From the IMG/VR virus record IMGVR_UViG_3300046817_000857, positions 1 through 50,966 of that record: DNA of 50,966 bases; one strand, given 5' to 3'. Position numbers and translations under genes: made by a program. Below the pieces are notes generated by a model, which did no database searches, was not told the DNA's origin, and saw only the letters and a program-made list of their open reading frames with translations. This stretch comes from a virus. Shown here in pieces: positions 7,316 to 17,349 of the stretch. Numbering within the stretch: position 1 is the first letter of the stretch; every line of letters begins with the position of its first letter.

Positions 7316-7527
7316 GTTTTGCCCCTTTCTGCTTTTCCTTCGAGCACACCCTTTGCGCGCTCAGCTTCGCCAGTGACCTTCACCAGCGCGTCCTTGATAC
7401 TGTTGGTATTTGTAGATAGTTCTTTTATATCCTTCGCATGTTTGCGTGAGACAATCAAGTTATAGACCGCGATACAGGCAAAGATAAACTCTCCCATTCC
7501 GCGGAGGAAGTCGCCTATATCTCCCAT
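7312..7527 (-). CDS. Small protein with N-terminal membrane helix, 71 aa
   Basis: The chosen ATG at 7527 has AAAGGA upstream. The product starts MGDIGDFLRGMGEF, has a hydrophobic segment (IFACIAVYNLIV) and then a charged helical region ending in RAKGVLEGKAERGKT. The topology (one helix, cytoplasmic coiled tail) fits a small lysis accessory or spanin-like component, but no family is recognised. It is followed by an ATGA junction. Confidence 0.65.
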   Translation of the reverse strand: MGDIGDFLRGMGEFIFACIAVYNLIVSRKHAKDIKELSTNTNSIKDALVKVTGEAERAKGVLEGKAERGKT

Positions 7528-7540
7528 AACACAGATCCTT

Positions 7541-7939
7541 TTACGTTTTAACTTTCTCACTCGGAGAGGCATCGGCCACTGCCTGGGAGGTGACAACCAC
7601 CGCCTTCACTTCAGGTTGGGCTGCAACCGCATCCCGCAGCGTCGCTGGCGCCACCGCCTGCACAGCCTGTACCAACGCACGAGGCTCCGCAGCCTGCACC
7701 GCAGCGACCTTGGCTTGCGTTGTGGCATTATGCGCTGACCACCAACCCATGGCAAGGGTGGCTATCGGCCCCACGCCAATGGCGATTTCCTTTATCCCAT
7801 TGAAGATATGGTCGAAGTCGGTCATCAGATCTGTACTGGAGGTCTGGGACATAATCCCAAACACCGTCGCTGCGCCAGCAACGTAGGAAACAAGATGCTT
7901 CCCACTAGCCAGCAGTACACTCAACTGATCCTGGGTCAT
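7541..7939 (-). CDS. Probable holin, 132 aa
   Basis: The protein has two hydrophobic segments (LVSYVAGAATVFGIM near 16-30 and IAIGVGPIATLAMGWW near 52-67) followed by an Ala/Val/Gln-rich C-terminal tail. It starts as ATGA overlapping the endolysin stop. Size, helix number and its place next to a muramidase-like gene support a holin that permeabilises the inner membrane. The long alanine-rich tail is unusual; an alternative is a membrane-anchored lysis regulator. Confidence 0.6.
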   Translation of the reverse strand: MTQDQLSVLLASGKHLVSYVAGAATVFGIMSQTSSTDLMTDFDHIFNGIKEIAIGVGPIATLAMGWWSAHNATTQAKVAAVQAAEPRALVQAVQAVAPATLRDAVAAQPEVKAVVVTSQAVADASPSEKVKT

Positions 7940-8805
7940 GAGGTCCGCGCTGGAAACGACGCTTTAATCTGAGCCGCGATGACTTCAAGCTGCTTAGCGA
8001 TGATGGCTCCAACATTCCCGCCAGCCTGGATTTCCATGACCGCCTGAAGCAGCCCATCTAGGATAGGCAACAACGGCAGGATAGCCTTAAGCGGAGGGAA
8101 GAACGTCGCTACGATTGGTAGAATGCTCCCTACGGTTTTCAGGGCATTCTCAATATCAGCTACATTGATTTGCGGGAAAGTAAACTGCTGCCCCGTGGCA
8201 GGGTGAGTGACTACTACGGTAGGAACGGCCGGTGTATCGGGCATCTTAGTCTCCTCAAATGCGATAGCGCCACTGTGCTCTAAAGCTTTCAATATGGCGG
8301 CGCACCCACATTGAACATCCACTACACCTGGACTGAAGACATGATCAGCAGTGTACTTCCCGCTGACGTATTGATTCGTCCACGACCAAATATAAGGGGA
8401 GTTGATGTTTTTACTAAAGTACCCAAAGCCATTATACGCCTCTGAGTTGTATAGACAAAACTCAACCGTCCAAGGTAGTGGATTGCGGTACTTCTTAAGC
8501 GCCTCAACCGCTCCCGCTTCCCAGGAATTCCAAGGCCCCAGACCCGCAGGGACTTGTGTGGTTACTTGGTTAAGTGGCTGGCCGTTGCCGAGGAAGGTAT
8601 CGAAATCAAAGTTAGCCTCACGGTAGTGCCAACAGCCGATGACAAACCACGGTACCTCTGTCTGAGCTTCGACAGTTTGATACCTCGTTTTGTTCGAAAC
8701 GATTTTATCCGCCAACGAGGCCGCAGCTGCGGCCTTCTCTGGCTTGGTAACACATGCATTCCAGAGGTTGCGATATCCAGCTTCAGTGACTTCGGGTGTA
8801 ATCAT
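7936..8805 (-). CDS. Probable endolysin (lysozyme-like)
   Basis: A 289-residue protein. Residues 50-105 contain VPWFVIGCWHYREANFDF, an NGQPL turn and a following SWEAGAVEAL helix, the pattern of a lysozyme-like family in which the Glu of HYRE (E63) is the likely catalytic acid. The second half holds a Pro/hydrophobic stretch (ILPIVATFFPPLKAILPLLP, about 235-255). I chose ATG 8805, with GGAGG 5 bases upstream and TGAGATG coupling, over the longer GTG at 8817. It lies next to the holin and a CHAP-like protein, so it probably degrades peptidoglycan. Confidence 0.65.
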   Translation of the reverse strand: MITPEVTEAGYRNLWNACVTKPEKAAAAASLADKIVSNKTRYQTVEAQTEVPWFVIGCWHYREANFDFDTFLGNGQPLNQVTTQVPAGLGPWNSWEAGAVEALKKYRNPLPWTVEFCLYNSEAYNGFGYFSKNINSPYIWSWTNQYVSGKYTADHVFSPGVVDVQCGCAAILKALEHSGAIAFEETKMPDTPAVPTVVVTHPATGQQFTFPQINVADIENALKTVGSILPIVATFFPPLKAILPLLPILDGLLQAVMEIQAGGNVGAIIAKQLEVIAAQIKASFPARTS

Positions 8806-8806
8806 C

Positions 8807-9163
8807 TCAGCCTCCACGAGGATTACGAATTGAGTATCCCGCTAGGGAAACCTCATGCACCTGAGTTCGGTGGTGGCCGCTGTTGGCATCGTAGACAATC
8901 GCTCGGCCATGGCCGGTTACTCGCTCGATCACCATGACATGGTGCCTCCGCACCGCCACCATTCCTGACGCAGCCTGGGCTGAAGGATATCGAAACCAAT
9001 TCGCTGCTAGCCATAGACCCCGGACCGGGTGCCCAAACACCCTAACACTAGCACCACAGCCACAGAACGACACCGACGGACACCCTGCCGGATGCCCAAC
9101 TACCTGCGCCCTTACTTCCGTTGCCCCGGCTAAGGCTGCGCAGAGAATCAAAATCCACTTCAT
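8807..9163 (-). CDS. Secreted CHAP/NlpC-like protein
   Basis: A 118-residue protein with a clear Sec signal (MKWILILCAALAGATEVRAQ, cleavage near 20). The mature part has a Cys in FCGCGASV (C36), a His pair in RRHHVMVIE (74-75) and YDANSG with Asn94, an order that fits a small papain-fold cysteine amidase or peptidase. It overlaps the stop of the giant core protein by ATGA and precedes the endolysin. A peptidoglycan amidase acting in the periplasm is plausible; catalytic assignment is tentative. Confidence 0.55.
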   Translation of the reverse strand: MKWILILCAALAGATEVRAQVVGHPAGCPSVSFCGCGASVRVFGHPVRGLWLAANWFRYPSAQAASGMVAVRRHHVMVIERVTGHGRAIVYDANSGHHRTQVHEVSLAGYSIRNPRGG

Positions 9164-12100
9164 TTCCGTCTACCTTCCTTTGTTACCGCTTCAATACCAT
9201 GCTGGATTAAATCCGGCTGGCCAATCGCCTTGCCCGTGGTCAACGCTCGGTATGTCTCCGCAGGTGACCTTGGTGCCTGCTTCGATCCATGCATCGCATT
9301 CCAGCCCGCCTCCAGGATATTCCCAGCCTCTCCAGGCACACCGGTAGCAAGCCCGATCAGACTTGTAAAGTCCTTAATCGTCTTCCCTCCGTGCTCCTTG
9401 TCCATCATCTTTGTGATTCGAGGAATACCTGTTTTATCATCCGCACTCTTTGTGACATCCATCAACGACGAGGCAACGGTCTTCAATTCACTATCCAACA
9501 TCCCCGCTCCACCCTCACCGGAGGTCAGAAATCCATGCACCATCTCTCGGGCAACTGGGATTCCAAGTGTCGCACCCTCCGCGAGATACTCCGCAGTCTT
9601 ACCTAACCAGCCTTGTTTCTTTTTCTCCGGATCGGGAGTGACCATGTGCTCAACCATTACTGGCCATAAGGTTGAGGTGGCTACTAGCAACGCTGCCTTC
9701 CCTAGATGCCCTCGAATTTCTGCGAAGTCGGCTTCCTTGTAGTTATCCTTCGCGTATTTGGTTCTCCAATACGCCTCAAACTGGCGCTGGAGCATCTGAT
9801 TGAATACGGAATACAGCGATGTAAACAGCCGACTCATGGCGTTCCCACGCATGATCCCGGGTCGAGCGGTGATCGCAGTAGACCCATGCGCACGAAGCAC
9901 GATGGAATTCGCAATCTCAATCGCGGTTCCCTCGTATTCTTGAGGCAGCTTATTCGGAAACTTCTCCCCAAGCTCTGCCATCTGTTTCTTATACTCCGCC
10001 AACCAACTCGGCACAGATGACATCATATCCGACCAGCCAACCAAAAATCCACCCTTCTCCAGCATCCAATCCCGCGCTGCCCAGAAGCCTTTGTTCTGAA
10101 ATTGCAGCCCCTCCCACCGCCCACCAAGGGTTTCACGGATGGTCTGGAATCTCCTCTGGAGCTCCAGGCTTTTGCTCAGAGCAAAGTTGAAGTTGCTCGT
10201 AAATCCATCAGGGGAGGTAGCGAATAGCGACTTAACTTCCCTAGCAAAGTTTATCGGCCCTACCTCCGCAACTGAATTCAGCGCGGCAGTTGGCCCATGC
10301 TTCTCCGCAGTACGGATGTTCCATCCGATAAACGTACCAATCATATTCCTCCGGAAGAACTCTGAAATCCTCCCAAGCATCTGATCCGAAACCGTGCTCA
10401 CTCCTTTCCCACCACCGATGATATCCCTCAGCCAATCATCCATCATATGCAGCACAGCTTCGCCGGAATGGCGTTCTATCGCATGCCGAAACTCGGTGTC
10501 TCGGAGCATCTTACCGAAGTTGGTCACAAACGGCCGGAAAGAGGTGTCATATAAAATCTGCGACATCCTTTGCGGCAAGCGGTTCAAGGTCAAATCCGTT
10601 GGCGCTGCGTAAGAGGTGCGTCGGATTTCCGATCCCGTGGCGGTGGTGGACTTGAAGTACCCGGTATCAAATAGCCCACCCAGGCTCTCTGGGTTGATCG
10701 GTGACAGCCCCTCCGCAGCCCGACTAGTCCCAAGCTCCTTTTGATCATAAATCATCGGGGAGTACCACCCCTCACGCATCACACCATGGGGGTCTTCGAA
10801 TGGGTGCAACTCGACTAGGTCCGGCACCACACCGTTTTGGTCCCGGATCATTTCCCGCAAATCAGCAAAGGCTTCTTTATTAATATCCCCCACCTTCTGC
10901 CAGGTGTCCCACATCTCCTTGGTGGAGTGCTCTTTCAAATACGCCCACAGTTGATCCTTATCCACCTTCCAGCCACGAACAAACTTATCCATATTATTCG
11001 GATTACCCATGTCCATGATAATCCGCTGCAGGTTCTCCATGGTCATATTGACCATCTCATTTCGAGACACTCGCTTCAGCAGGTTCGGCAGGGGTGCCTT
11101 GAGATTGACATCCTTGATCCCTTTGAACGCATCATCCAGCTTTGATCCATACTCCTTAATCCTCGCCGAAAGCTCCGACGCTGCCGACATGGCCGGATAG
11201 ACCACGTTCATATTAAAGAACCCATGCTTATCGCCCAGGTCCCAGCGGTTGAAAACCGAGAAATTCTGAATCAGCTTTCCATACACTATGTCCTTCACCG
11301 CGCCCGTTAGCTTCCCAATCCCCTGAACATTATACGGCGTTCCCGTCTTACCCTGCTTCGCCAACTGTGGAATGGCTTGGTTCTCTATAACCTCCCGTAG
11401 AGCAACCTTCCCTGCCCTAGTCGTGTATACCTTATCCTCCCTCCCAAGCTTATACAACTGCATCACTGCATCCGAGAACCCTTTGAATTGCTCATAGGTC
11501 ATCTTATCTAGAGGGATCTTTTCCCCAGCGTAAATCCAATCTGGCAGCAATATCTGCATCGCCTTCATATTAGATTCACTCTCAACAAACTGCGCAAGTG
11601 GCTTGGCAGCCCTGACGTCGTCCTCGAGGCCCTGAATCGACTTCCCCGTTTTCAACCCTGCATTGCCAACGATATCCCTCAAATGCGCGAGGTAGCTCTT
11701 ATCCATCCCGTTGTACTTAGGATTGGCTACCCGATCGGTGATCTTATCCGTCGCCTTCCGCAGCTTCTCATAAGCCTTGGCTTCATTCGCCATCAGCATG
11801 GAGATGTATTGCTGCTGCTTGAATTTGAAGGCCTCCTTAAAATCCCCATCAAGCAAAGCAAGCTCCGTGGCGCGCCCTGCTCGGCCTGCGGAGGCAAGAT
11901 ACTTATCCACGCTGTGCGCCGAAATCGGGGTTTCCCCAAACACCCTCTTTACCCCCTCCTTGAGCTTGGCTTTTGTAAAGGGAAGCTCGTCGGTATTCTT
12001 CGCTAGGGCGATTGTTTCTTGATGCAGAATGTCAAGCTGAGTTTGGGATACTACGTGGTCCTTTGCCTCCTCAAGGATCTGCTGCTCCAGATCCCCAAAC

Positions 12101-15036
12101 TCTCGAGACATTCGATCCTGCGTGATCTTCTCCACGACTTTATTAAAGTGCTCCCTCGGCCCAAGCTTCCCACGCTCAGCGTGAAGTTGTTTCAACCCAT
12201 CCAACATCAACTGTGCGGTGGGGTACCCAAGCTGAGTCGCAGCGTCGTCAGGATTCATCCCTCCGGGCTTGAGGTAGTCCTCCGGTAGTCCAGCCTTCTG
12301 CTCAGCGCTGAGCTTATCACTATCCAGCCGGACCCGCCCTGGGAGCTTATCCCCCAAATACGACCCTTCCCTCAACAGATTATCCGCTGCAATATCCGGC
12401 CGCCCAAGCAGGCGCTCCCTTACCTCCTTCTTAACCTGCGCCTCCATAGTCTTCCACTCAGTCGTCTGCCGCAGCCGTTCCCTCTTCTCCGCGTCCAGGC
12501 GGAACTTCTCCATATCCTCTTCCGCTTGCTGCCGGATCTTCTCCTGATACTGCCGATACTCCTTAACCTTCATCCCCACATCGGCGGCTTTATCGAACGC
12601 CTCCCGGTCCTCCATCCGGGTGAGCCCAGGGAGCTCGAGTTGGGTGTCCTTAATCGCATCCGTCGATACCTTCCCCTTTCCCTTCGCCTCCGCCCTCAGC
12701 GCCTCGATGTCCTTGCTCAGGCTGAACACCGCATCCATGGCTGTCTTAGGCACAGCCTTTCCAGTCAGGCGCTCCCAGAGATCTTGGACAATATTCCTTA
12801 CCGCGTCCCAAACAGTACTAGCTCTCCTTAAACCAAGATCGCTAATGAGCTCCTTAGAAATTGGTGTTGATTGCAGTACCTTCTGGAACCCCTCCTTTGA
12901 CATAGCCTCAGCAATAAATTCCTTCTCGTTTGTAAACGCATAATTTTGAAATTCAAACAGCTTTGGATTCAGCTTTCTAAAAGCATCAACCTCATTCATC
13001 AACCCTCGAATAGAGGCCTTAATCTCGGGGAACTTTTCAATCTGCGCAACCGTTATCGCATGGCTGCCTTCGTGCATCAGCACATGCAGCGCCACATGAG
13101 GCTGCCACTCGGTTACATCCTCGCGAATGAATATCTTATTCGTTCCATCTTTATAGAGTTGATGAAACCCTCCAGCGTTACTTCCTACAAAAGCCCTAGC
13201 CATGTCCTCCTGAGAAATGACATGTACCGGGACATCCTTGGCAAGGCGGGTAATCGTCTCCCCGAAGTGCTTCATGATAGGGCTGTCGGTAGAGGACTCA
13301 ACCGCGGATTTAGAAAGGACTTCTCCTAGGGTTGTGGAATGGAGGGGCTGAACATCAAATGTGTTATGGTTATAATCCCAAACTGTATGCGTCTCCCCCG
13401 TGCGCAGGAAGTCGGTGGTCTGCTTTGGAGTCGGGCGAAGGGGGATGGAAGCCTTACGCTCTGGCCCAGCGCCACTGATTCGCCAGCCTTCAATGAATTC
13501 AGCGCGGGGGAATTCAACTTGCAACTGCCGAAGCAAGCCACTTAGCTGACGCGGCCCCAGGAATCCGGGCAAGCCTTCAGTAGTTCCCGCTGCAACGTGA
13601 GTGACGATCAGCGTCTGCCCATCATCTTTCTCTACTATCGTCGCTCCACCAATACGCTTGCCTTGAGGATCCTCAATATCAAACGAGTGCCCCGGAACAC
13701 CCTCCTCCGGCTCGACTCTCGTCAGCCTCATCTGCCCAGGCGCAGCGATTGGATCCAACCCAGCGCTTCGCCGGATGGCGTCCACCGAATCGATCGGCGC
13801 TGGCTTCTCCTCACCCTTCTCCAGCTTTGCCTCGTTGAGCGTCATCCCGCCCTTGCGGAACCGGATATCATCCTGCAGCGCCTTGAAAACATCCGGCTCA
13901 ACTCGAGCCAAGAACGCTGAAAGCGGAACCTCTACATCTCCACCGTACGTTTCAGCTGCCTCAAGCTGCTTCCCTAGATCGGGGATGAATCCGAGGATCC
14001 CATCATCCTCCGTCGGAGGCTTGTCCCCATACAGCTTCCGCACCGCCTCCGCGCTGATATCCACCGACGCATCAGTATGCTGCGCAACGAAATTCTCAAG
14101 CAACTCCGGCGCACGCTCCTTGGTGGTGCTCTTTCCAATCTCCTTTACCGTATCCCCCAGATTTCCTATATCCTGCTTCGCCTGATCGGCATAGATATCA
14201 TCGATAACCTTATCCAGCCCAATCGGTGGCTTCACCCCCTGCTCGAGATACGGCTTGACCTTTCGATAAAGCTCCGCAGCCTGGCGATTTTGGCTGTCCT
14301 GCGCAGCCTTCTTCACCGCTCCTTCCCCAGGCTCGACGTGAGGGATCTCTCCCGTCATGCCCATCTGCATCAGGGTTTCAGCGGTTCCAAGGGCAGCTTC
14401 TTTGATCTGCGCTGCGGCCTCGGGGCTCGCACCCATTCGCTGCGCACCGGTTTCAACCGCTGCCCCACCACCTTCTAGCGCTCCGGAGATGGTGCGGTTC
14501 ACCGCCTCAGGTAGGACACCTATAGTCTGCGCAATCCGTGCGAGGTTGTTCCAGAGGAACGGATAGTCCCTGGCCCAATCAGGAGGCTGCTCCGCGATAG
14601 CCTTGCCAAACCTACCCTGCTCAGTGAAGGCCTTGTAGAATCCTTTGACCGCGCTCTCAGCCGTGTCGGTAGGAGCGCTCAGAATACCCGTGGCTGTCGG
14701 GCCAAGAAAGTGCAATCGGTGGGAAATCTCATCAAGCTGCCCCCAGTCGTCCGACGACACCACCGGTGCCATCGGGTGGGAGCCAGCATAATCCCGGAGG
14801 AACTTATTGCTGCTCAACAACTGCGACGTCAACGCAGCCTTGTGCTGTTGTTCAAACTGATCGAGGTTCCCATACACCAACGCTGGGTCAGTCCCAGTGG
14901 ACTTCCCAAGCTCAATCGCCCGTGCGCCATCATCAGGATTCGCATCCAGCCCCTGCAACGCACTTGACTGTGCCTGCCGCTGCTGGCCTATGATCCAATC
15001 AGCGTCACTTGGATTGGGGAACAGTGGGTCTGCCAC
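9160..15036 (-). CDS. Giant virion core protein with HExxH metallopeptidase motif
   Basis: A product of about 1958 residues, the largest in the genome. Around residue 655 it carries MHEGSHAI, an HExxH zinc motif, in a segment like zincin domains of large polyvalent phage proteins. Later regions are Lys/Glu-rich helices. Position after T7-like core proteins suggests an internal virion protein ejected with the genome. The preferred GTG at 15036 has AAGGA 8 bases upstream; an in-frame TTG at 15069 lacks such a site. No transglycosylase motif was recognised. Confidence 0.72.
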   Translation of the reverse strand: MADPLFPNPSDADWIIGQQRQAQSSALQGLDANPDDGARAIELGKSTGTDPALVYGNLDQFEQQHKAALTSQLLSSNKFLRDYAGSHPMAPVVSSDDWGQLDEISHRLHFLGPTATGILSAPTDTAESAVKGFYKAFTEQGRFGKAIAEQPPDWARDYPFLWNNLARIAQTIGVLPEAVNRTISGALEGGGAAVETGAQRMGASPEAAAQIKEAALGTAETLMQMGMTGEIPHVEPGEGAVKKAAQDSQNRQAAELYRKVKPYLEQGVKPPIGLDKVIDDIYADQAKQDIGNLGDTVKEIGKSTTKERAPELLENFVAQHTDASVDISAEAVRKLYGDKPPTEDDGILGFIPDLGKQLEAAETYGGDVEVPLSAFLARVEPDVFKALQDDIRFRKGGMTLNEAKLEKGEEKPAPIDSVDAIRRSAGLDPIAAPGQMRLTRVEPEEGVPGHSFDIEDPQGKRIGGATIVEKDDGQTLIVTHVAAGTTEGLPGFLGPRQLSGLLRQLQVEFPRAEFIEGWRISGAGPERKASIPLRPTPKQTTDFLRTGETHTVWDYNHNTFDVQPLHSTTLGEVLSKSAVESSTDSPIMKHFGETITRLAKDVPVHVISQEDMARAFVGSNAGGFHQLYKDGTNKIFIREDVTEWQPHVALHVLMHEGSHAITVAQIEKFPEIKASIRGLMNEVDAFRKLNPKLFEFQNYAFTNEKEFIAEAMSKEGFQKVLQSTPISKELISDLGLRRASTVWDAVRNIVQDLWERLTGKAVPKTAMDAVFSLSKDIEALRAEAKGKGKVSTDAIKDTQLELPGLTRMEDREAFDKAADVGMKVKEYRQYQEKIRQQAEEDMEKFRLDAEKRERLRQTTEWKTMEAQVKKEVRERLLGRPDIAADNLLREGSYLGDKLPGRVRLDSDKLSAEQKAGLPEDYLKPGGMNPDDAATQLGYPTAQLMLDGLKQLHAERGKLGPREHFNKVVEKITQDRMSREFGDLEQQILEEAKDHVVSQTQLDILHQETIALAKNTDELPFTKAKLKEGVKRVFGETPISAHSVDKYLASAGRAGRATELALLDGDFKEAFKFKQQQYISMLMANEAKAYEKLRKATDKITDRVANPKYNGMDKSYLAHLRDIVGNAGLKTGKSIQGLEDDVRAAKPLAQFVESESNMKAMQILLPDWIYAGEKIPLDKMTYEQFKGFSDAVMQLYKLGREDKVYTTRAGKVALREVIENQAIPQLAKQGKTGTPYNVQGIGKLTGAVKDIVYGKLIQNFSVFNRWDLGDKHGFFNMNVVYPAMSAASELSARIKEYGSKLDDAFKGIKDVNLKAPLPNLLKRVSRNEMVNMTMENLQRIIMDMGNPNNMDKFVRGWKVDKDQLWAYLKEHSTKEMWDTWQKVGDINKEAFADLREMIRDQNGVVPDLVELHPFEDPHGVMREGWYSPMIYDQKELGTSRAAEGLSPINPESLGGLFDTGYFKSTTATGSEIRRTSYAAPTDLTLNRLPQRMSQILYDTSFRPFVTNFGKMLRDTEFRHAIERHSGEAVLHMMDDWLRDIIGGGKGVSTVSDQMLGRISEFFRRNMIGTFIGWNIRTAEKHGPTAALNSVAEVGPINFAREVKSLFATSPDGFTSNFNFALSKSLELQRRFQTIRETLGGRWEGLQFQNKGFWAARDWMLEKGGFLVGWSDMMSSVPSWLAEYKKQMAELGEKFPNKLPQEYEGTAIEIANSIVLRAHGSTAITARPGIMRGNAMSRLFTSLYSVFNQMLQRQFEAYWRTKYAKDNYKEADFAEIRGHLGKAALLVATSTLWPVMVEHMVTPDPEKKKQGWLGKTAEYLAEGATLGIPVAREMVHGFLTSGEGGAGMLDSELKTVASSLMDVTKSADDKTGIPRITKMMDKEHGGKTIKDFTSLIGLATGVPGEAGNILEAGWNAMHGSKQAPRSPAETYRALTTGKAIGQPDLIQHGIEAVTKEGRRK

Positions 15037-16759
15037 CGGAGGTGTCCTTGGGCTTGGAGTAAAGATCAATAAACTGGCTGCGTAGGTAGGCGCGATAGAG
15101 TTCCTCGTCGGTGGGTTCTAAACCACCCTTGGCTACGATATCGTTGACAATGCCCTTATCATCCGCCCACTTCTTTACCACCGACATATCTCGGTCAAAG
15201 GCCGGGCGCTTGGTTCCACCAAAGAACATCCCAAAGGTCCCGGGTTCGGTGCGTTGATGTATCACAGCAGGGCCGATGGTGTTGACGATATCATCATGCC
15301 CTGGGGGCCTGCCTTTTTCCTCCCGCCAAGCATCGATTCCAGCCTGAAGTGCCCCGGTGTAATGATCATAGTCAGTCGCATCTGCGCCCTGAGTTGGGCG
15401 GAAGTAGATGCCAAGCGCACGAAGCTCAGCTGCTCGGCCCTGTCGTAGCCAGCCCATTGCACGATTCAGCATCGGGTCATCGGCAGGCTTAGCAATAGCC
15501 TGCGCCCGCTTTGCCATCAGGCTCCGCTGCTGCTCTTGAGAGAGGTTATACTTGGTGAAGTCCGCATCGAGAAAGGCCTCACGGTCGTTGTAGTAGAGCC
15601 CCGTCAGCGCGGTGAAGTTCTCCTCCTGTCCGTGCTTATCCCGCGCGGCATTGTAGGAGTTGATCATCCCCGGAATGCGCTCCCGCGCATCAGCAGGCAG
15701 GGCATCAATTGTGGCAGCCATCTGAGGATCTGCTCGGAGTTCGCGGACATCGACCACGCCCTTCTGAACCGCCTCCATCACCTTCTGAATCCCGGTGTTC
15801 TTGTCCTGATTCGCGATGTACCGATCCGTAGTGATCTTCCCCTTCAACGCCTGAAGGGCATCCTTCTCGAAAAGCGGATCATCGTGGGCCAGCTTAGGTG
15901 AAGCAGCCTTAACTTCGTCCTCCATCTGCTTCGCGGTTTTGTCGGGGGAATAAACCGAGTTGGCAAGATTGGCTGAGCCAATGGCACGGTTCTGTGCGCG
16001 GGTTATCAGCAACGCTTTCTCATAATCATCCTGCGTTAGCTGCCCAGCCTTTTTAGCCGTGTCCAGCATTGGGAAAGCTGCCTGCGGATCGTCATGCGCA
16101 ACCTGCCCGATCCTTCCCAGCCAAAGCCTGCTCTGACTTTGCATTTTCAAAGCGGCCGCCCGATCCGGAGTCAGCCCTTTCGCACTGGCGATGGTATCAT
16201 CCGCAGAGTCGGTCATCCCCAGCTTGTACTGGAACTCCTCATTGCTCTTAGGATCAACAAACGTCTTAGCCGCGATATCCTTCTGTGCCTGGGCAGTGCC
16301 GATCACGCTTCGTTTATTCTCATCCGCTGCATGCCCGGCTGCGGAGAAGATATTCCGCTGCATGAAAGGCAGAGTGTCACGATCGTAATATCGCTGCGCA
16401 AACTGAGTCCCCAGCTTTCCACGAATCTCTGTCCGTAGATCCTGCTGAGCTTTGATATATCCAGGAAGCCCATCCGCGGCTGCCTGACCTTCAAGGGAAC
16501 CATACTGTGCATGGAGCAAGGAAGCCTTCTCAGCGTATTCACTCTGTGCCTCGCGGGCGTCTGTTTCGTTCCGCAGGTCCTGCAACGCCATAGCACGGGT
16601 GAAGAGTTCCCCACCAACTTGTTCCGTGGTCGCACCCAAGCCTTGCAGCGCAGCGCCGACATTGGCACCAAAGGCTGCTGGCGGGGTGGAGACGGAAAGC
16701 TGCTCACTACCACCAGCGGGCTCGACGGAGGAATAGGGTTGGTACGGAACCTGAGCCAT
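15005..16759 (-). CDS. Internal virion core protein, 584 aa
   Basis: A long, mostly helical, Ala/Gln/Lys-rich protein starting MAQVPYQPYSS. It contains a segment typical of podovirus internal proteins (FAQRYYDRDTLPFMQ near 143-157) and many predicted helices with alternating charge. It starts by TGATG overlap with the stop of the gp14-like gene and overlaps the next gene. By position it corresponds to T7 gp15-type core proteins that assemble the ejection conduit. Sequence similarity to T7 gp15 itself is not evident by eye. Confidence 0.68.
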   Translation of the reverse strand: MAQVPYQPYSSVEPAGGSEQLSVSTPPAAFGANVGAALQGLGATTEQVGGELFTRAMALQDLRNETDAREAQSEYAEKASLLHAQYGSLEGQAAADGLPGYIKAQQDLRTEIRGKLGTQFAQRYYDRDTLPFMQRNIFSAAGHAADENKRSVIGTAQAQKDIAAKTFVDPKSNEEFQYKLGMTDSADDTIASAKGLTPDRAAALKMQSQSRLWLGRIGQVAHDDPQAAFPMLDTAKKAGQLTQDDYEKALLITRAQNRAIGSANLANSVYSPDKTAKQMEDEVKAASPKLAHDDPLFEKDALQALKGKITTDRYIANQDKNTGIQKVMEAVQKGVVDVRELRADPQMAATIDALPADARERIPGMINSYNAARDKHGQEENFTALTGLYYNDREAFLDADFTKYNLSQEQQRSLMAKRAQAIAKPADDPMLNRAMGWLRQGRAAELRALGIYFRPTQGADATDYDHYTGALQAGIDAWREEKGRPPGHDDIVNTIGPAVIHQRTEPGTFGMFFGGTKRPAFDRDMSVVKKWADDKGIVNDIVAKGGLEPTDEELYRAYLRSQFIDLYSKPKDTSGGRPTVPQSK

Positions 16760-17349
16760 CAGTAAAGGCTCCCTGTCTGCACACCGGGATACAACCCCAT
16801 CCCACCCTGCGTTGGATCACCACCGCCTCCGAAAGCCGGTCCCATTTGCAGCCACTTACTCGACACCGACCCCACCCCACCGATGATGCTGGAGATGGCA
16901 CCGATGGTCCCAGCTTCCTTTGAGGTCGTAGCTGCAGTGCTCAGTGCTCCGGCTGACGCCACATCCCCAGCCGCGGCTACCTCGTATCCGTACGCCCGCT
17001 TTGCAGCGTTCGCTGCAATGATCCCCTGATTCTGCTGCCCCACCTCAACCTCGCTCGCGATCACGCGATCCTGACTCGCCCCTGCGATATTGCTCGCACC
17101 GAACGCAGCCCTGGTTGCACCAATAACCGCCCGCTCACGCATCCCAGCTTGTTCTGCCTGAACCCCGCCGGACTCGATCGCATAGTTCGCATCTTGCTTT
17201 TTGATTTGCGCATTAACCCTCGCCACCCCGGCTTGGTAGTTATACATCGCTGCTTCAGACTGACTCTGCTGAAGCTTTCCAAGGGCGCTGATCCCTGCGC
17301 CTGCGGCAGTGGATGCCAGACCAATACCTGCGGTTACTGGATCAGCCAT
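16759..17349 (-). CDS. T7 gp14-like internal virion protein
   Basis: A 196-residue protein opening with a small-residue hydrophobic segment (GIGLASTAAGAGISALG), followed by a long Ala/Gln-rich helix (AMYNYQAGVARVNAQIKKQD) and a Gly-rich end. This fits T7 gp14-like inner core proteins, which enter the outer membrane during ejection. Its start lies 8 bases inside the previous gene and its stop overlaps the next start. The assignment rests on pattern and gene order. Confidence 0.68.
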   Translation of the reverse strand: MADPVTAGIGLASTAAGAGISALGKLQQSQSEAAMYNYQAGVARVNAQIKKQDANYAIESGGVQAEQAGMRERAVIGATRAAFGASNIAGASQDRVIASEVEVGQQNQGIIAANAAKRAYGYEVAAAGDVASAGALSTAATTSKEAGTIGAISSIIGGVGSVSSKWLQMGPAFGGGGDPTQGGMGLYPGVQTGSLY

